Part shown: piece after piece, positions 18,623 through 26,431 of the stretch
How the letters are laid out: the number at the start of each line of letters is the position of its first letter
Numbering within the stretch: position 1 is the stretch's first letter
Source: Clostridia bacterium
Lineage (GTDB): Bacteria; Bacillota; Clostridia; Christensenellales; Borkfalkiaceae
Assembly (NCBI GenBank): GCA_017415505.1
Contig: JAFQGG010000017.1
Coordinates: 1-53,929 of the forward strand
DNA length: 53,929 nt
Reading direction: 5' to 3'
Notes under the pieces: model-generated
The model's input: the letters and a program-made list of their open reading frames with translations, nothing else
What the model was told of the DNA's origin: nothing
Database searches by the model: none
Made by a program: the position numbers and the translations under genes

Positions 18623-19915
18623 TTACTGTTCTACGCGAATCACCGATTCTATCGTACCGATCTTCAACGATTTGATTTCTTTTACCGCTTTCTTGCAAAT
18701 ATTTTCCGTCGTCTTATGCGTAACGATAACGAGCGGAACGCGATCCTTGTTCAAATTGCCGTATTGTCCCTTTTGCGCAATTTGTATAATGGACATACCG
18801 CATTTGGCAAACACACCGCTGATTTTGGCAAGCACGCCCGGCTTATCGTCCACGGAAAGGCGCAAATAGTACGCGCTTTCAAAGTCGGAAACGAATTTTA
18901 CGTTGCTTTCCGCCGTCGCCGTATTTTTGAAAGTGGCGTATTTAACTTCGGAGTGGGTCGCCGCGTACAATACGTCGCTCACCACCGCGCTTGCCGTGGG
19001 AAGCGAACCCGCGCCCCGACCGTATAGCATGATGTCGCCCACCGCGTCGCCTCTAAGGTGCACCGCGTTAAACGCGTCGTTTACGCTCGCCAAGGGGTGT
19101 TCTTTGGGGATAAAGGTGGGGTGTACGCGCACCTCTATGCCCTTGTCCGTATTTTTACCGATTGCAAGCAGTTTGAGCGTATATCCGAGTTCTTTCCCGT
19201 AAGCGATATCCTTTCCGCTGATTTGAGAAATCCCCTCGCGGAATATTTTCGTCTGCGGAACTTTGGTATGGAACGCCATCGAGGATAAAATGGACAGCTT
19301 ATACAACGCGTCGAATCCTTCCACGTCGTTGGTGGGGTCTGCCTCGGCATAGCCGAGTCTTTGCGCTTCTTGCAAGGTTTCGGCGTAATCCGCCCCCTCC
19401 ACCGTCATTTTCGTGAGAATATAGTTGGTCGTGCCGTTGATAATACCCATCATTTGCTCGACCTTATTGCCCTGCACGCCGTCGAGGAGCGTACGGATAA
19501 TGGGAACGCCTCCCACACAGCTCGCCTCAAAATACAAACCGCAAGAAGTGCGCTTTGCTACCCGTTCCAACTCGTGCCAATATTTACAAATCAATTCTTT
19601 ATTCGCCGTAACGACCGCTTTGCCCTCGCGAAGCGCCGCCAATACGTAATCCTTCGCCGCGTCGCAACCGCCGATCGTTTCCACGACGATGTCCACGTTG
19701 GGATTGGCGATTACCTCGGCTATGTTGGAGGCAACGATTTCTTCGGGTACGCCGAGTGCCTGCGCTTTAGCTGGGTTTCGAACGAGCACCGCTTCCACCG
19801 TCACGTCCACGCCTTGCGTGCGCTTATAAAATTCTCGGTGTTCTAAGAGCGTTTTATAAGTACCGCCCCCTACGACGCCTAAACCTAAAATTGCCACGCC
19901 TACTTTCTTAATCAT
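18623..19915 (-). CDS. hom: Homoserine dehydrogenase
   Basis: The enzyme reduces aspartate semialdehyde to homoserine on the way to threonine and methionine. The N-terminal Rossmann motif is GLGVVGGGTYKTL. The dimerisation/catalytic part shows TANKELICKYW, FEASCVGGVPIIRTL, GIINGTTNYILTKM and EADPTNDVEGFDALYKL. A C-terminal ACT domain starts near 345 (YYLRLSVDDKPGVLAKISGVFA) for likely threonine feedback. The 430 residues are standard. It lies 18 bp after coaX and 18 bp before the UPF0597 gene, in one run of same-strand genes. Confidence 0.96.
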   Translation of the reverse strand: MIKKVGVAILGLGVVGGGTYKTLLEHREFYKRTQGVDVTVEAVLVRNPAKAQALGVPEEIVASNIAEVIANPNVDIVVETIGGCDAAKDYVLAALREGKAVVTANKELICKYWHELERVAKRTSCGLYFEASCVGGVPIIRTLLDGVQGNKVEQMMGIINGTTNYILTKMTVEGADYAETLQEAQRLGYAEADPTNDVEGFDALYKLSILSSMAFHTKVPQTKIFREGISQISGKDIAYGKELGYTLKLLAIGKNTDKGIEVRVHPTFIPKEHPLASVNDAFNAVHLRGDAVGDIMLYGRGAGSLPTASAVVSDVLYAATHSEVKYATFKNTATAESNVKFVSDFESAYYLRLSVDDKPGVLAKISGVFAKCGMSIIQIAQKGQYGNLNKDRVPLVIVTHKTTENICKKAVKEIKSLKIGTIESVIRVEQ

Positions 19916-19933
19916 ACGCCTGCCTCCTTTCTC

Positions 19934-20716
19934 TTATTTTTCCTGTGTATTCAAATCGTAAAGATATTTCAAACCTTTCAAGGTGAGTAGCTTGTCTACG
20001 ACGTCGATACACTCGATCTCCTTGGAAATAATATTGCTAAATCCGCCCGTCGCAATCGTTTTCACGTCCGCCGTTTTGAGTTCTTTTTTAATGCGTTTGA
20101 CGATATATTCGACGAGTCCCGCAAAACCGAACACGATCCCCGCCTGCATATTCGTCACCGTGTTTTTCGCGATAATAGACGAGGGTGCTTCGATTTCCAC
20201 GCGCGGAAGTTTCGCCGTGCCGTTTACGAGTGAATCGAGAGAACCTTTAATCCCCGGCGCGATTACACCGCCGATAAACTCGTTTTTCTCGCTGATAATA
20301 TTAAAGGTGGTCGCCGTGCCGAAATCCACGACGATCATGGGTTTCCCTTCGCCGTATTCCACGATAGCGGACACGCAGTTTACGATTCTGTCCGCGCCCA
20401 CTTCGCGCGCGTCGTCGCAACGGATATTCAAGCCCGATTTCAAGCCGGGCGCGATATGCAACGGCTCAATGGAAAGATAGTACGCGCACATTCTATCGAT
20501 CGTATAATCGAGCGAGGGTACGACGGAGGATACGATCCCCCCCGTCACCGACTCCGAAGACACGCCCCTCGCAGCGAGCATACTCGTAAGCTGTGCGCCG
20601 TACTCATCCGAAGTTTTCTTAAAATCAGTCGCCACGCGAAAGGACAGCTTCAATTCGTCCTTATCGTAAATCGCGTATTTAATGTTGGTGTTTCCTATAT
20701 CAATACAAATAATCAT
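19934..20716 (-). CDS. coaX: Type III pantothenate kinase
   Basis: CoaX phosphorylates pantothenate, the first step to coenzyme A. It has the ASKHA-fold motifs DIGNTNIKYA at the N-terminus, DFGTATTFNII for phosphate binding, GGVIAPGI, and GADRIVNCVSAI. At 260 residues it is of normal size. It starts 3 bp after the stop of an ECF S-component gene. Because type III kinases use imported or made pantothenate, the pair suggests uptake followed by trapping. Confidence 0.96.
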   Translation of the reverse strand: MIICIDIGNTNIKYAIYDKDELKLSFRVATDFKKTSDEYGAQLTSMLAARGVSSESVTGGIVSSVVPSLDYTIDRMCAYYLSIEPLHIAPGLKSGLNIRCDDAREVGADRIVNCVSAIVEYGEGKPMIVVDFGTATTFNIISEKNEFIGGVIAPGIKGSLDSLVNGTAKLPRVEIEAPSSIIAKNTVTNMQAGIVFGFAGLVEYIVKRIKKELKTADVKTIATGGFSNIISKEIECIDVVDKLLTLKGLKYLYDLNTQEK

Positions 20717-20719
20717 TTT

Positions 20720-21319
20720 TTACTTCCTTCTAAAACTTTTACCGATCGCCCCAATAACCCTATACAACGCGGGCGCGATCAAAAGATTGATTGCAAATTC
20801 CAAAAAGAAATTAAAGGTTACGAGTCCGACGAGAATAAATTTAAGTACGCTTTGCCCGTCTGCCATCGTGTAAACGGAATCGGTCATAAACAAACAGCCC
20901 ACGATAAACAGTAGCGTATTGACGACGGGTACGATTCCCGAAGCGATAAAAGTCGCGAGCAATTCGTTTTTCGCGACGAGCCAACGGTACGCCAAACCGG
21001 ACAGCACCCCTGCCGCCGTCGTTTTTACGATACAGGTAAGCGTCGTAACGACCGGGTCGTTCGCCCAAATCAACGCGTAAAACGGTGAACCGCCGATAAT
21101 CACTTGGATCAATACGACGACGCCGCACGCAAAGCCCAAAAATCCTCCCGCGAACGGACCGAAAACGATTGCGCCCAATACGATGGGAATGAGTGTAAAG
21201 TTCAACTGCACCGCACCGATCATAATCGTCCCGCCGAACGCCTGTAATACGATTACGAGCGCAAGCAATACCGCCATACCCGTAATCCGCTTTGCCGAAA
21301 AGAAACCTTTCTTTTCCAT
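20720..21319 (-). CDS. ECF transporter S-component, probably for pantothenate
   Basis: This membrane protein of about 199 residues has five to six hydrophobic segments. It shows the S-component signature region LNFTLIPIVLGAIVFGPFAGGFLGFACG near residues 38-65 and RITGMAVLLALVIVLQA near the start, the AxxxA-like helix that contacts EcfT. No ATPase or EcfT gene is nearby, so it would use a shared energising module (group II ECF). Direct linkage with coaX suggests pantothenate as substrate (PanT-like); that is inference. The ATG at 21319 is preferred over a TTG at 21346 because GGAGG lies 8 nt upstream. Confidence 0.82.
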   Translation of the reverse strand: MEKKGFFSAKRITGMAVLLALVIVLQAFGGTIMIGAVQLNFTLIPIVLGAIVFGPFAGGFLGFACGVVVLIQVIIGGSPFYALIWANDPVVTTLTCIVKTTAAGVLSGLAYRWLVAKNELLATFIASGIVPVVNTLLFIVGCLFMTDSVYTMADGQSVLKFILVGLVTFNFFLEFAINLLIAPALYRVIGAIGKSFRRK

Positions 21320-21435
21320 AATAATACCTCCATCGGGTTCTTCCAAGATACCCGTAGAAAAATAGATTTACCATATTTTTGCCGTTTTTTTCGGTCAGAC
21401 TCCCGAAGAATATCCGCCACGGCATAATAGGGTAT
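21320..21435 (-). promoter_or_regulatory. Leader of the ECF S-component-coaX operon
   Basis: About 115 nt of untranslated RNA lie between the predicted transcription start (near 21435) and the ATG. A GC-containing segment near 21380-21412 can form a small stem (TTTTTTTCGG against the ACCGAAAAAAA-like side). I do not recognise it as a known riboswitch class. Confidence 0.3.
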
Positions 21436-21441
21436 GATAAC

Positions 21442-21470
21442 ATTATACCGCATTTTCAAATTTTTCGCAA
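21442..21470 (-). promoter_or_regulatory. Promoter of the ECF S-component-coaX-hom run
   Basis: Minus-strand TTGCGA (21465-21470), 17 bp, TATAAT (21442-21447). It gives a long leader before the first gene. Confidence 0.6.
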
Positions 21471-21636
21471 CAAAATCAAGGAAACTTTTTCATTTTTTCT
21501 TTTGATTCCCCAAAGAAAGTTACACAAAAAGCGCCTGGAAAGAATATTATGTAATAGAAAGACAAAACCGCAGGCACAAATCCTTTTACAGGAAATCGAA
21601 ATACATATCCCCTGCGGCGAAACACAGGAGGTTTTT

Positions 21637-21849
21637 ATGAATTGTTGTTTAACGGGTAACACCACCCTTTGGATCCTTATCGCTTTGCTTATTCTCGGCT
21701 CGAAGAACGGAGCGTTCTGCTCGAACGTGTTCAGCGGTTGCGGTCTTCCCATTCTCGTTGCGCTCCTCTATTGTTTATACAAAAACGGAACGCTTGCCGG
21801 CTTGCTGACGCCTTCTTGTGGCTGTGATTGCGGTTGCAATTGCCGTTGA
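21637..21849 (+). CDS. Small Cys-rich single/double-pass membrane peptide
   Basis: A 70-residue ORF begins with ATG after a perfect AGGAGG eight bases upstream. It starts with NCC, has hydrophobic stretches at about 10-21 and 36-49, and ends in CGCDCGCNCR. It contains ten cysteines. The layout (short N-terminus, LWILIALLIL helix, Gly/Cys-rich tail) resembles small high-cysteine peptides annotated in Clostridia and Bacillus with no known function. It is monocistronic and followed by a strong hairpin terminator. A membrane-bound metal or redox role is possible but not shown. Confidence 0.7.
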   Translation: MNCCLTGNTTLWILIALLILGSKNGAFCSNVFSGCGLPILVALLYCLYKNGTLAGLLTPSCGCDCGCNCR

Positions 21850-21894
21850 GTTTTCTTTTTCTCCTTGATTTTTTATTTTTCTCTTTTTCAAAAG

Positions 21895-21930
21895 CTGCGG
21901 AGTCGGGCGTGCCCGACTCCGCAGTCTTTT
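21895..21930. terminator. Strong bidirectional terminator
   Basis: A 14-bp perfect stem CTGCGGAGTCGGGC / GCCCGACTCCGCAG with a GT loop is followed by TCTTTTTT on the plus strand and GCTTTTGAAAAAG on the minus strand. It separates the converging Cys-rich peptide and NUDIX genes. Confidence 0.85.
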
Positions 21931-22455
21931 TTATCCAAGCAAATACCGTTGCAGGGCAACGATCGTTTTCGCGTCGTGCAATTCCCCCGTTTGCAACGCT
22001 TTTTTCGCTTCCTCGATCGATAACCACACCACGTCGAGATATTCGCCCTCGTCCAAATGCGCCGATACCTTTTCCCCCGCGCTTGCGCCGTAAATATAAA
22101 TCTTTTCGTTCGTATATCCCGGCGTTGGGTAAAGCACGAACAAAAGCTCCGCGTCTTTTACGCGGATTCCCGTTTCTTCTTCCAACTCGCGAATCGCGGT
22201 AACTTTCGGGTCTTCCCCCTTCTCCAACTTTCCCGCGGGGATTTCAAGCACCTCTTCTCCGTACGCATAGCGATACTGCCTAACGAACAGAACGCGACCG
22301 CTTTCAATATACAACACGCACGCCCCACCGCCGTGCTCCACGATTTCCCGTTTGCACGCTTTTCCGTCGTGCGTGAGCGCGTCGTCACAGCGAAGTGAAA
22401 GAATCTTGCCTTGATATATATAATTTTTCCTCACCGTTTTTTCTTCGTACGCCAT
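21931..22455 (-). CDS. NUDIX hydrolase, ADP-ribose pyrophosphatase-like
   Basis: This is a 174-residue NUDIX enzyme. The NUDIX box GKLEKGEDPKVTAIRELEEE followed by TGI is intact (GX5EX7REUXEEXGU). The upstream ALTHDGKACKREIVEHGG and downstream LFVLYPTPGYTNEKIYIY segments match ADP-ribose pyrophosphatases (NudF/YqkG type), which hydrolyse ADP-ribose to AMP and ribose-5-phosphate. The long frame opens at 22536, but the ATG at 22455 (MAYEEKTV) has AGGAG five bases upstream and is the natural start. Confidence 0.9.
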   Translation of the reverse strand: MAYEEKTVRKNYIYQGKILSLRCDDALTHDGKACKREIVEHGGGACVLYIESGRVLFVRQYRYAYGEEVLEIPAGKLEKGEDPKVTAIRELEEETGIRVKDAELLFVLYPTPGYTNEKIYIYGASAGEKVSAHLDEGEYLDVVWLSIEEAKKALQTGELHDAKTIVALQRYLLG

Positions 22456-22507
22456 AATCGCTCCTTTTTTCCTTGCAAAATAGCCAAGAATTTTTGCTTT
22501 TGTTATC

Positions 22508-22536
22508 ATTATAGCACAAATTCGAAAATTATCCAA
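22508..22536 (-). promoter_or_regulatory. Promoter of the NUDIX gene
   Basis: Minus-strand TTGGAT (22531-22536), 17 bp, TATAAT (22508-22513), about 50 bp before the ATG. It is divergent from the HPr-like gene promoter 20 bp away. Confidence 0.6.
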
Positions 22537-22555
22537 ATTTTTTTAGTGAAATATC

Positions 22556-22584
22556 TTGATTTTATAAAAAAAATTATGTATAAT
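22556..22584 (+). promoter_or_regulatory. Promoter of the HPr-like gene
   Basis: TTGATT (22556-22561), a 17-bp AT-rich spacer and perfect TATAAT (22579-22584), 36 bp before the ATG at 22620. Confidence 0.75.
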
Positions 22585-22619
22585 ATAGGCAGTCAAAAAA
22601 CTTATGGAGGTAAAAACAT

Positions 22620-22847
22620 ATGAAGTCCATCAAAATTTCCCTTGAAATGGCGCAACGCGTGAAAGAGTTCGTGAATATCACGCAAGATTATCCTTACGAG
22701 ATATTGCTTAAAAGCGGTAGATACGTAGTAGACGCAAAGTCTATCCTCGGCATCTTCTCGCTCGATCTTTCCCAACCTATTACGGTGGAAGCGTACAGCG
22801 ACGACTGCGACGAACTCATGGCAAAGCTTAAAAAGTTCGAATCGTAA
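22620..22847 (+). CDS. HPr-like protein lacking the active-site histidine
   Basis: A 75-residue protein with the HPr fold pattern: helix AQRVKEFVNI near 11-20, and the segment DAKSILGIFSLDL at 38-50, which matches the HPr Ser46 loop (Ser41 here). It ends with a final helix after VEAYSDDCDELM. The phosphorylatable histidine of canonical HPr (GLHARPA near residue 15) is missing; the protein has no histidine at all. It therefore cannot carry phosphate in the PTS as HPr does. A regulatory or structural role is possible. Start supported by GGAGGT. It leads a run with a DUF4364 and a TSCPD gene, but an 11-bp hairpin follows it. Confidence 0.85.
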   Translation: MKSIKISLEMAQRVKEFVNITQDYPYEILLKSGRYVVDAKSILGIFSLDLSQPITVEAYSDDCDELMAKLKKFES

Positions 22848-22871
22848 ATTTCATAACGGAAAAAACCCGAA

Positions 22872-22908
22872 AGTAGGTCGCACGGGAAACTATGCGATCT
22901 ATTTTCTA
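22872..22908 (+). terminator. Hairpin after the HPr-like gene
   Basis: AGTAGGTCGCA / TGCGATCTATT forms an 11-bp stem with G-U pairs and a 10-nt loop, running into TTTCTATCTT. It may be an attenuating terminator before the DUF4364 gene. Confidence 0.5.
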
Positions 22909-22909
22909 T

Positions 22910-22941
22910 CTTAAAGGAGTTTTACCTTAAAGGAGTTTTAC
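22910..22941 (+). repeat. Tandem duplication of a ribosome-binding segment
   Basis: The 16-mer CTTAAAGGAGTTTTAC occurs twice back to back (22910-22925 and 22926-22941) immediately before the DUF4364 start at 22944. Each copy contains AAAGGAG; only the second is at correct spacing. Confidence 0.9.
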
Positions 22942-22943
22942 AA

Positions 22944-23471
22944 ATGCAAATACAGGGAGAAACCTCGGTCAATAAGCTTATCGTACTTTTCGTTTTCGAT
23001 AAAATGGAAAGCGCGCTTTCTCAACGCACGGTCGTGGAAATGTGCACGACGGTCAACGGTTGGCTCAATTATATGGACTGTATGGAACTTTTGCCCCGTC
23101 TTTTGGACGACGGATTTCTTTGCCGTTGTTCCTCCCCCGAAGAAGAACCCCTTTACACCATTACCAGCGACGGCAGAGAAAGCCTTAATAATTTTTATAT
23201 CACTATTCCCAAAAGCTTGCGCGACGAGATTTCCGCCTATATCAAAAAGAACGGCAGGAAGCTTCGCACACGCCAAGAATGTAAATCGGATTACTACCAA
23301 AACGCGGACGGCACTTACACCGTATTTTTGAAAATCCTCGCGCCCGTACATCCCATGCTTGAATTAAAATTCGTAATTCCCGATAAAAAAACGGCGCAAA
23401 ATATTTATAAAAATTGGGAAAGCAAAGCATCCGAGCTGTATTCCGCTATCTACGAAACGCTGGTTGACTAA
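22944..23471 (+). CDS. DUF4364 family protein
   Basis: This 175-residue protein matches the DUF4364 pattern. It begins with a winged-helix-like region (NKLIVLFVFDKMESALSQRTVVEMC...NYMDCMELLPRLLDDGFL) with a PadR-like DNA-binding look, then ITSDGRESLNNF, then an alpha/beta part of unknown role. The family is common in Clostridia and is presumed to be transcriptional, but no target is known. Start supported by the second copy of a duplicated AAAGGAG. Confidence 0.85.
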   Translation: MQIQGETSVNKLIVLFVFDKMESALSQRTVVEMCTTVNGWLNYMDCMELLPRLLDDGFLCRCSSPEEEPLYTITSDGRESLNNFYITIPKSLRDEISAYIKKNGRKLRTRQECKSDYYQNADGTYTVFLKILAPVHPMLELKFVIPDKKTAQNIYKNWESKASELYSAIYETLVD

Positions 23472-23483
23472 AAACAAAAAAAA

Positions 23484-23499
23484 CGGTTGCCGAGAGGCA
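23484..23499 (+). promoter_or_regulatory. Small GNRA-like hairpin before the TSCPD gene
   Basis: GTTGCC-GAGA-GGCAAC can fold with a GNRA-type loop between the DUF4364 stop and the ribosome site AAGGAG of the next gene. It could be an mRNA processing or stabilising element; no T-tract follows. Confidence 0.3.
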
Positions 23500-23515
23500 A
23501 CGCAAGGAGATTATC

Positions 23516-23773
23516 ATGTTTACTTATTCTACCCGTGGAACTTGTTCCAGACAAATTCTTTTCAACGTTGACGAAAACAACAAAATGCACGGCGTTCGCT
23601 TTATCGGCGGTTGCGGTGGAAACTTGCAAGGGATCGCTCGCCTCGTCGAAGGCAAAGATATCGACGAAGTTGCCTCCATTCTTAAAGGTATCCGTTGCAA
23701 AGGCGATACCTCTTGCCCCGACCAGCTCGCCCGCGCTATTGCAGAATACAAAGCCTCGAAAGCAAAAGCGTAA
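23516..23773 (+). CDS. TIGR03905-family TSCPD domain protein
   Basis: An 85-residue stand-alone TSCPD domain with GTCSRQILFNVDENNKMHGVRFIGGCGGNLQGIARL and the defining DTSCPDQLARAI. The same small domain forms the C-terminus of B12-dependent ribonucleotide reductases, where it is thought to bind metal via its cysteines. The stand-alone version is widespread in Clostridia with unknown role. Good AAGGAG ribosome site. Confidence 0.92.
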   Translation: MFTYSTRGTCSRQILFNVDENNKMHGVRFIGGCGGNLQGIARLVEGKDIDEVASILKGIRCKGDTSCPDQLARAIAEYKASKAKA

Positions 23774-23780
23774 ATAATCG

Positions 23781-23981
23781 CTATTCCATATTTAACAAAT
23801 AATCACTCGTCACCCCTAAAACCGTGGCGAGTTTTTTTACGTAACTTGCTTTCGGTTCATTGACGTTATTCTCCCATACGGATATCATACCGTTGGACAC
23901 GCCTACGAGCTTGGCAAGTTGCGGTTGGGTAAGCCCCCTCTCCACTCTAAGTTCTTTTATCGTTTCACCTAATTTCTCCAT
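23781..23981 (-). CDS. XRE-family transcriptional regulator (single HTH)
   Basis: A 66-residue protein that is almost only a Cro/CI helix-turn-helix: LRVERGLTQPQLAKLVGVSNGMISVWENN, then ASYVKKLATVLGVTSDYLL. It has no ribosome site before the ATG, and its only visible -10 (ATTTTA, 23991-23996 on the plus strand) would give a nearly leaderless mRNA. It is divergent from the zinc-ribbon gene at 24079, whose promoter contains a matching inverted repeat. It is probably an autoregulated repressor of that gene; the binding is inferred from geometry. Confidence 0.9.
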   Translation of the reverse strand: MEKLGETIKELRVERGLTQPQLAKLVGVSNGMISVWENNVNEPKASYVKKLATVLGVTSDYLLNME

Positions 23982-24017
23982 ATTATTTATATTTTATCAA
24001 AAAACTAAGAAAAATAC

Positions 24018-24046
24018 TTGACATCTTAGAAAACTAAGATTATAAT
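24018..24046 (+). promoter_or_regulatory. Consensus promoter with embedded operator
   Basis: TTGACA (24018-24023), 17 bp, TATAAT (24041-24046). The spacer is filled by the palindrome TCTTAG-AAAA-CTAAGA (24024-24039). A further half site CTAAGA lies at 24005-24010, within the regulator's own promoter region. This is a textbook layout for a repressor that blocks RNA polymerase. Confidence 0.85.
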
Positions 24047-24078
24047 ATAAATATATACTTAAACAAGGAGAAATTATT

Positions 24079-24432
24079 ATGAAATGTCCAAAATGCAACT
24101 GTGATACTTTATCGGAAGATTTGTATTGCCATAATTGCCATACGAAATTCGTAAGGTCATATCCCGCGCAACCCTATCCAACCTATCAAACACCGCCCCC
24201 CGCGAAAAAAGCAAGCAACGGCATGGCGATTGCGGGATTTATTTTATCCTTTTTCTTTCCCTTATTCGGTTTGATTTTCGGTTGCATCGGAAATAGTCGT
24301 GCAAATAACGGCGCAAGCGGAAAAGGGCTTAGCGTGGCGGCGATTATTATTTCTATCGTTTCTATGATTTGCAATTTCTTTTTCATCGTTGGATTCTTAA
24401 AAGCATTTTTACCGTATCTTTTCCTTTATTAA
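24079..24432 (+). CDS. Zinc-ribbon DUF4190-type membrane protein
   Basis: This 117-residue protein begins with a zinc ribbon (CPKCNCDTLSEDLYCHNC). A Pro/Tyr/Gln-rich linker follows (PAQPYPTYQTPPPA), then two hydrophobic segments at about 50-72 and 85-112 with GLIFGCIGNSRANN between, typical of DUF4190-like membrane proteins. Function unknown; related proteins often sit near regulators. It is the apparent target of the divergent XRE repressor. Ribosome site AAGGAG. Confidence 0.85.
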   Translation: MKCPKCNCDTLSEDLYCHNCHTKFVRSYPAQPYPTYQTPPPAKKASNGMAIAGFILSFFFPLFGLIFGCIGNSRANNGASGKGLSVAAIIISIVSMICNFFFIVGFLKAFLPYLFLY

Positions 24433-24443
24433 AACATATGAAA

Positions 24444-24475
24444 ACGCGCGACCTTTTCACAGTCGCGCGTTGTTA
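24444..24475. terminator. Terminator between converging genes
   Basis: ACGCGCGAC / GTCGCGCGT, 9-bp stem, 9-nt loop, between the zinc-ribbon gene and the purH stop. U-tracts are modest on both sides. Confidence 0.6.
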
Positions 24476-24493
24476 TTTATCGTTTATTTTCGA

Positions 24494-26035
24494 TTAATGC
24501 TTGAAATGTCTGTCGCCCACGAAAATCATAGCGATTCCCGCTTCGTCGCAAGCGTCGATGGATTCTTGGTCGCGAATACTTCCGCCCGGTTGAATGATTG
24601 CCGAAATTCCCGCTTTGATACATTCGTCCACACAGTCGCGGAACGGGAAGAACGCGTCGGAAGCCATCACCGAGCCTTTTATCTCTTCACCCGCGTGCGC
24701 AATCGCCTGTTGCGCCGCCCAAATGCGGTTAGTTTGCCCCATGCCGATCCCCGTCGTTCTATCTTCTTTACCCACGACGATGGCGTTGGATTTGGTATGT
24801 TTTACCACCTTCCAATTAAACATGAGCGCTTTCATCTCTGCTTCCGTAGGCGCGCGTTTGGTAACGACTTTCAGATTCTCGGGCGCAAAAAGCGTTTCGT
24901 CGTAGTCCTGCACGAGCAAACCGCCGTACACCTTTTTCATGTCGTACGCACTCTTTTCTCTCTTTGCTTTGATATCGGGAAGTTCCAAAAGACGAATATT
25001 CTTTTTCTTCTTCAAAATTTCAAGCGCGCCTTCGGTGAAGCTTTCCGCGATAACGATTTCAATGAAAATTTTATTGATTTCCGTCGCCGTCGCTTCGTCC
25101 ACCGTACCGTTGATCGCAAGGATACCGCCGAACACGGAAACGGGATCGCTTTCATACGCTTTGATATACGCCTCGTGGATATTTTTACCCACGCCCACAC
25201 CGCAAGGATTTGCGTGCTTACAAGCAACGACGCAAGGTTCGTCACCAAACTCTTTTACAAGCTCCAACGCGCCGTTCGCGTCGTTGATATTGTTGTAGGA
25301 AAGCTCTTTACCCCAAAGCTGTTTCGCCTTGGAAAGCGAGCCGGCGCGGATAAATTCTTCGCTATAATAGGAAGCGCCTTGATGAGGGTTTTCCCCGTAA
25401 CGCATATCTTGCGCTTTTTCGTACGCAAAAGTAATGCTGTCGGGGAAACGAATATCGAGCTGTTGCGCAAGATAATTGGAAATCATGCTGTCGTATACGG
25501 CGGTATGCGCAAATACTTTATATTGTAAATACTTCTTGGTATCGAGCGTGATCTCGCCCGCTTCAAGCTCGGAAAGCACCCTTTCGTAATCCTTGGGATC
25601 AACTACCACCGCAACGTCTTGGTAATTCTTCGCCGCCGCACGGATCATGGTAGGTCCGCCGATATCGATATTTTCCACGGCGTCCGCAAAGGTGACGTCG
25701 GGTTTGGAAATCGTCGCCTTGAAAGGATAGAGATTGACCGCTACGATATCAATGGTATTGATCCCGAGCTTCTCGATTTGCGCCATGTGTTCGGGGTTGG
25801 AACGCATCGCCAAAAGTCCTGCGTGCACGGCGGGGTGCAAAGTTTTTACGCGTCCGTCCAAACATTCGGGAAAGCCCGTAAGATCGCTAATACCGATAAC
25901 GGGAAGCCCCGCTTTTTCAAGGGCTTTCGCCGTACCGCCCGTGGAAATGATTTCGTATCCGCAGGCAATCAAACGCTGACAAAATTCGACGATACCCGTT
26001 TTGTCGGATACGCTTACAAGTGCTCTTTTTTTCAT
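24494..26035 (-). CDS. purH: AICAR transformylase / IMP cyclohydrolase
   Basis: PurH performs the last two steps to IMP. The N-terminal cyclohydrolase (1 to about 195) shows [28 protein letters not shown] and [12 protein letters not shown]. The transformylase part contains [25 protein letters not shown]-like sequences and RSIRDQES-type ends. 513 residues is exact family length when started at MKKRALV (26035, AGAGG upstream). The 14 extra N-terminal residues of the longer frame are discarded. It is monocistronic and separated from other pur genes. Confidence 0.97.
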   Translation of the reverse strand: MKKRALVSVSDKTGIVEFCQRLIACGYEIISTGGTAKALEKAGLPVIGISDLTGFPECLDGRVKTLHPAVHAGLLAMRSNPEHMAQIEKLGINTIDIVAVNLYPFKATISKPDVTFADAVENIDIGGPTMIRAAAKNYQDVAVVVDPKDYERVLSELEAGEITLDTKKYLQYKVFAHTAVYDSMISNYLAQQLDIRFPDSITFAYEKAQDMRYGENPHQGASYYSEEFIRAGSLSKAKQLWGKELSYNNINDANGALELVKEFGDEPCVVACKHANPCGVGVGKNIHEAYIKAYESDPVSVFGGILAINGTVDEATATEINKIFIEIVIAESFTEGALEILKKKKNIRLLELPDIKAKREKSAYDMKKVYGGLLVQDYDETLFAPENLKVVTKRAPTEAEMKALMFNWKVVKHTKSNAIVVGKEDRTTGIGMGQTNRIWAAQQAIAHAGEEIKGSVMASDAFFPFRDCVDECIKAGISAIIQPGGSIRDQESIDACDEAGIAMIFVGDRHFKH

Positions 26036-26086
26036 AATATTTATACCTCTGTTATTTTTTTCTCGTTTTTTAGCCAAACTAACCGT

Positions 26087-26431
26087 ATGGTAATTTTGTA
26101 TATTCTTTTAATCGCTTATATTTTAGCCGTCAATTTTTACGCTTTTTTGCTCGTTAAATCGTTGCGCGACGAAGAACGAAAAGAAGAAATCGAGCAAACC
26201 GTCAATCCCCCCGCACCGCAAACCACACCAAATCCCAAACGGTATATGGGAAAACTGCTTATTACGGGTTTGCTCGGCGGCGCGATTACTATTTACGCGT
26301 GTATATTTATTTTTAAGTGGAAAAGAACGGAACTGCTTTTAATGTTGCTCATGCCGTTGATCGGCGTGCTCAATATCTATCTTTGGGTACTTCTTTTCCG
26401 CTCGGGATTCCGATTTTTCGTAATCGGCTAA
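26087..26431 (+). CDS. Small membrane protein of unknown function
   Basis: A 114-residue ORF starting [15 protein letters not shown]. Hydrophobic segments are at about 2-22, 58-75 and 85-108, with a polar loop rich in Glu, Gln and Pro ([19 protein letters not shown]) between the first two. No family was recognised. The ribosome site is poor, so the exact start is uncertain, but the membrane topology and divergence from purH argue for a real gene. Confidence 0.55.
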   Translation: MVILYILLIAYILAVNFYAFLLVKSLRDEERKEEIEQTVNPPAPQTTPNPKRYMGKLLITGLLGGAITIYACIFIFKWKRTELLLMLLMPLIGVLNIYLWVLLFRSGFRFFVIG

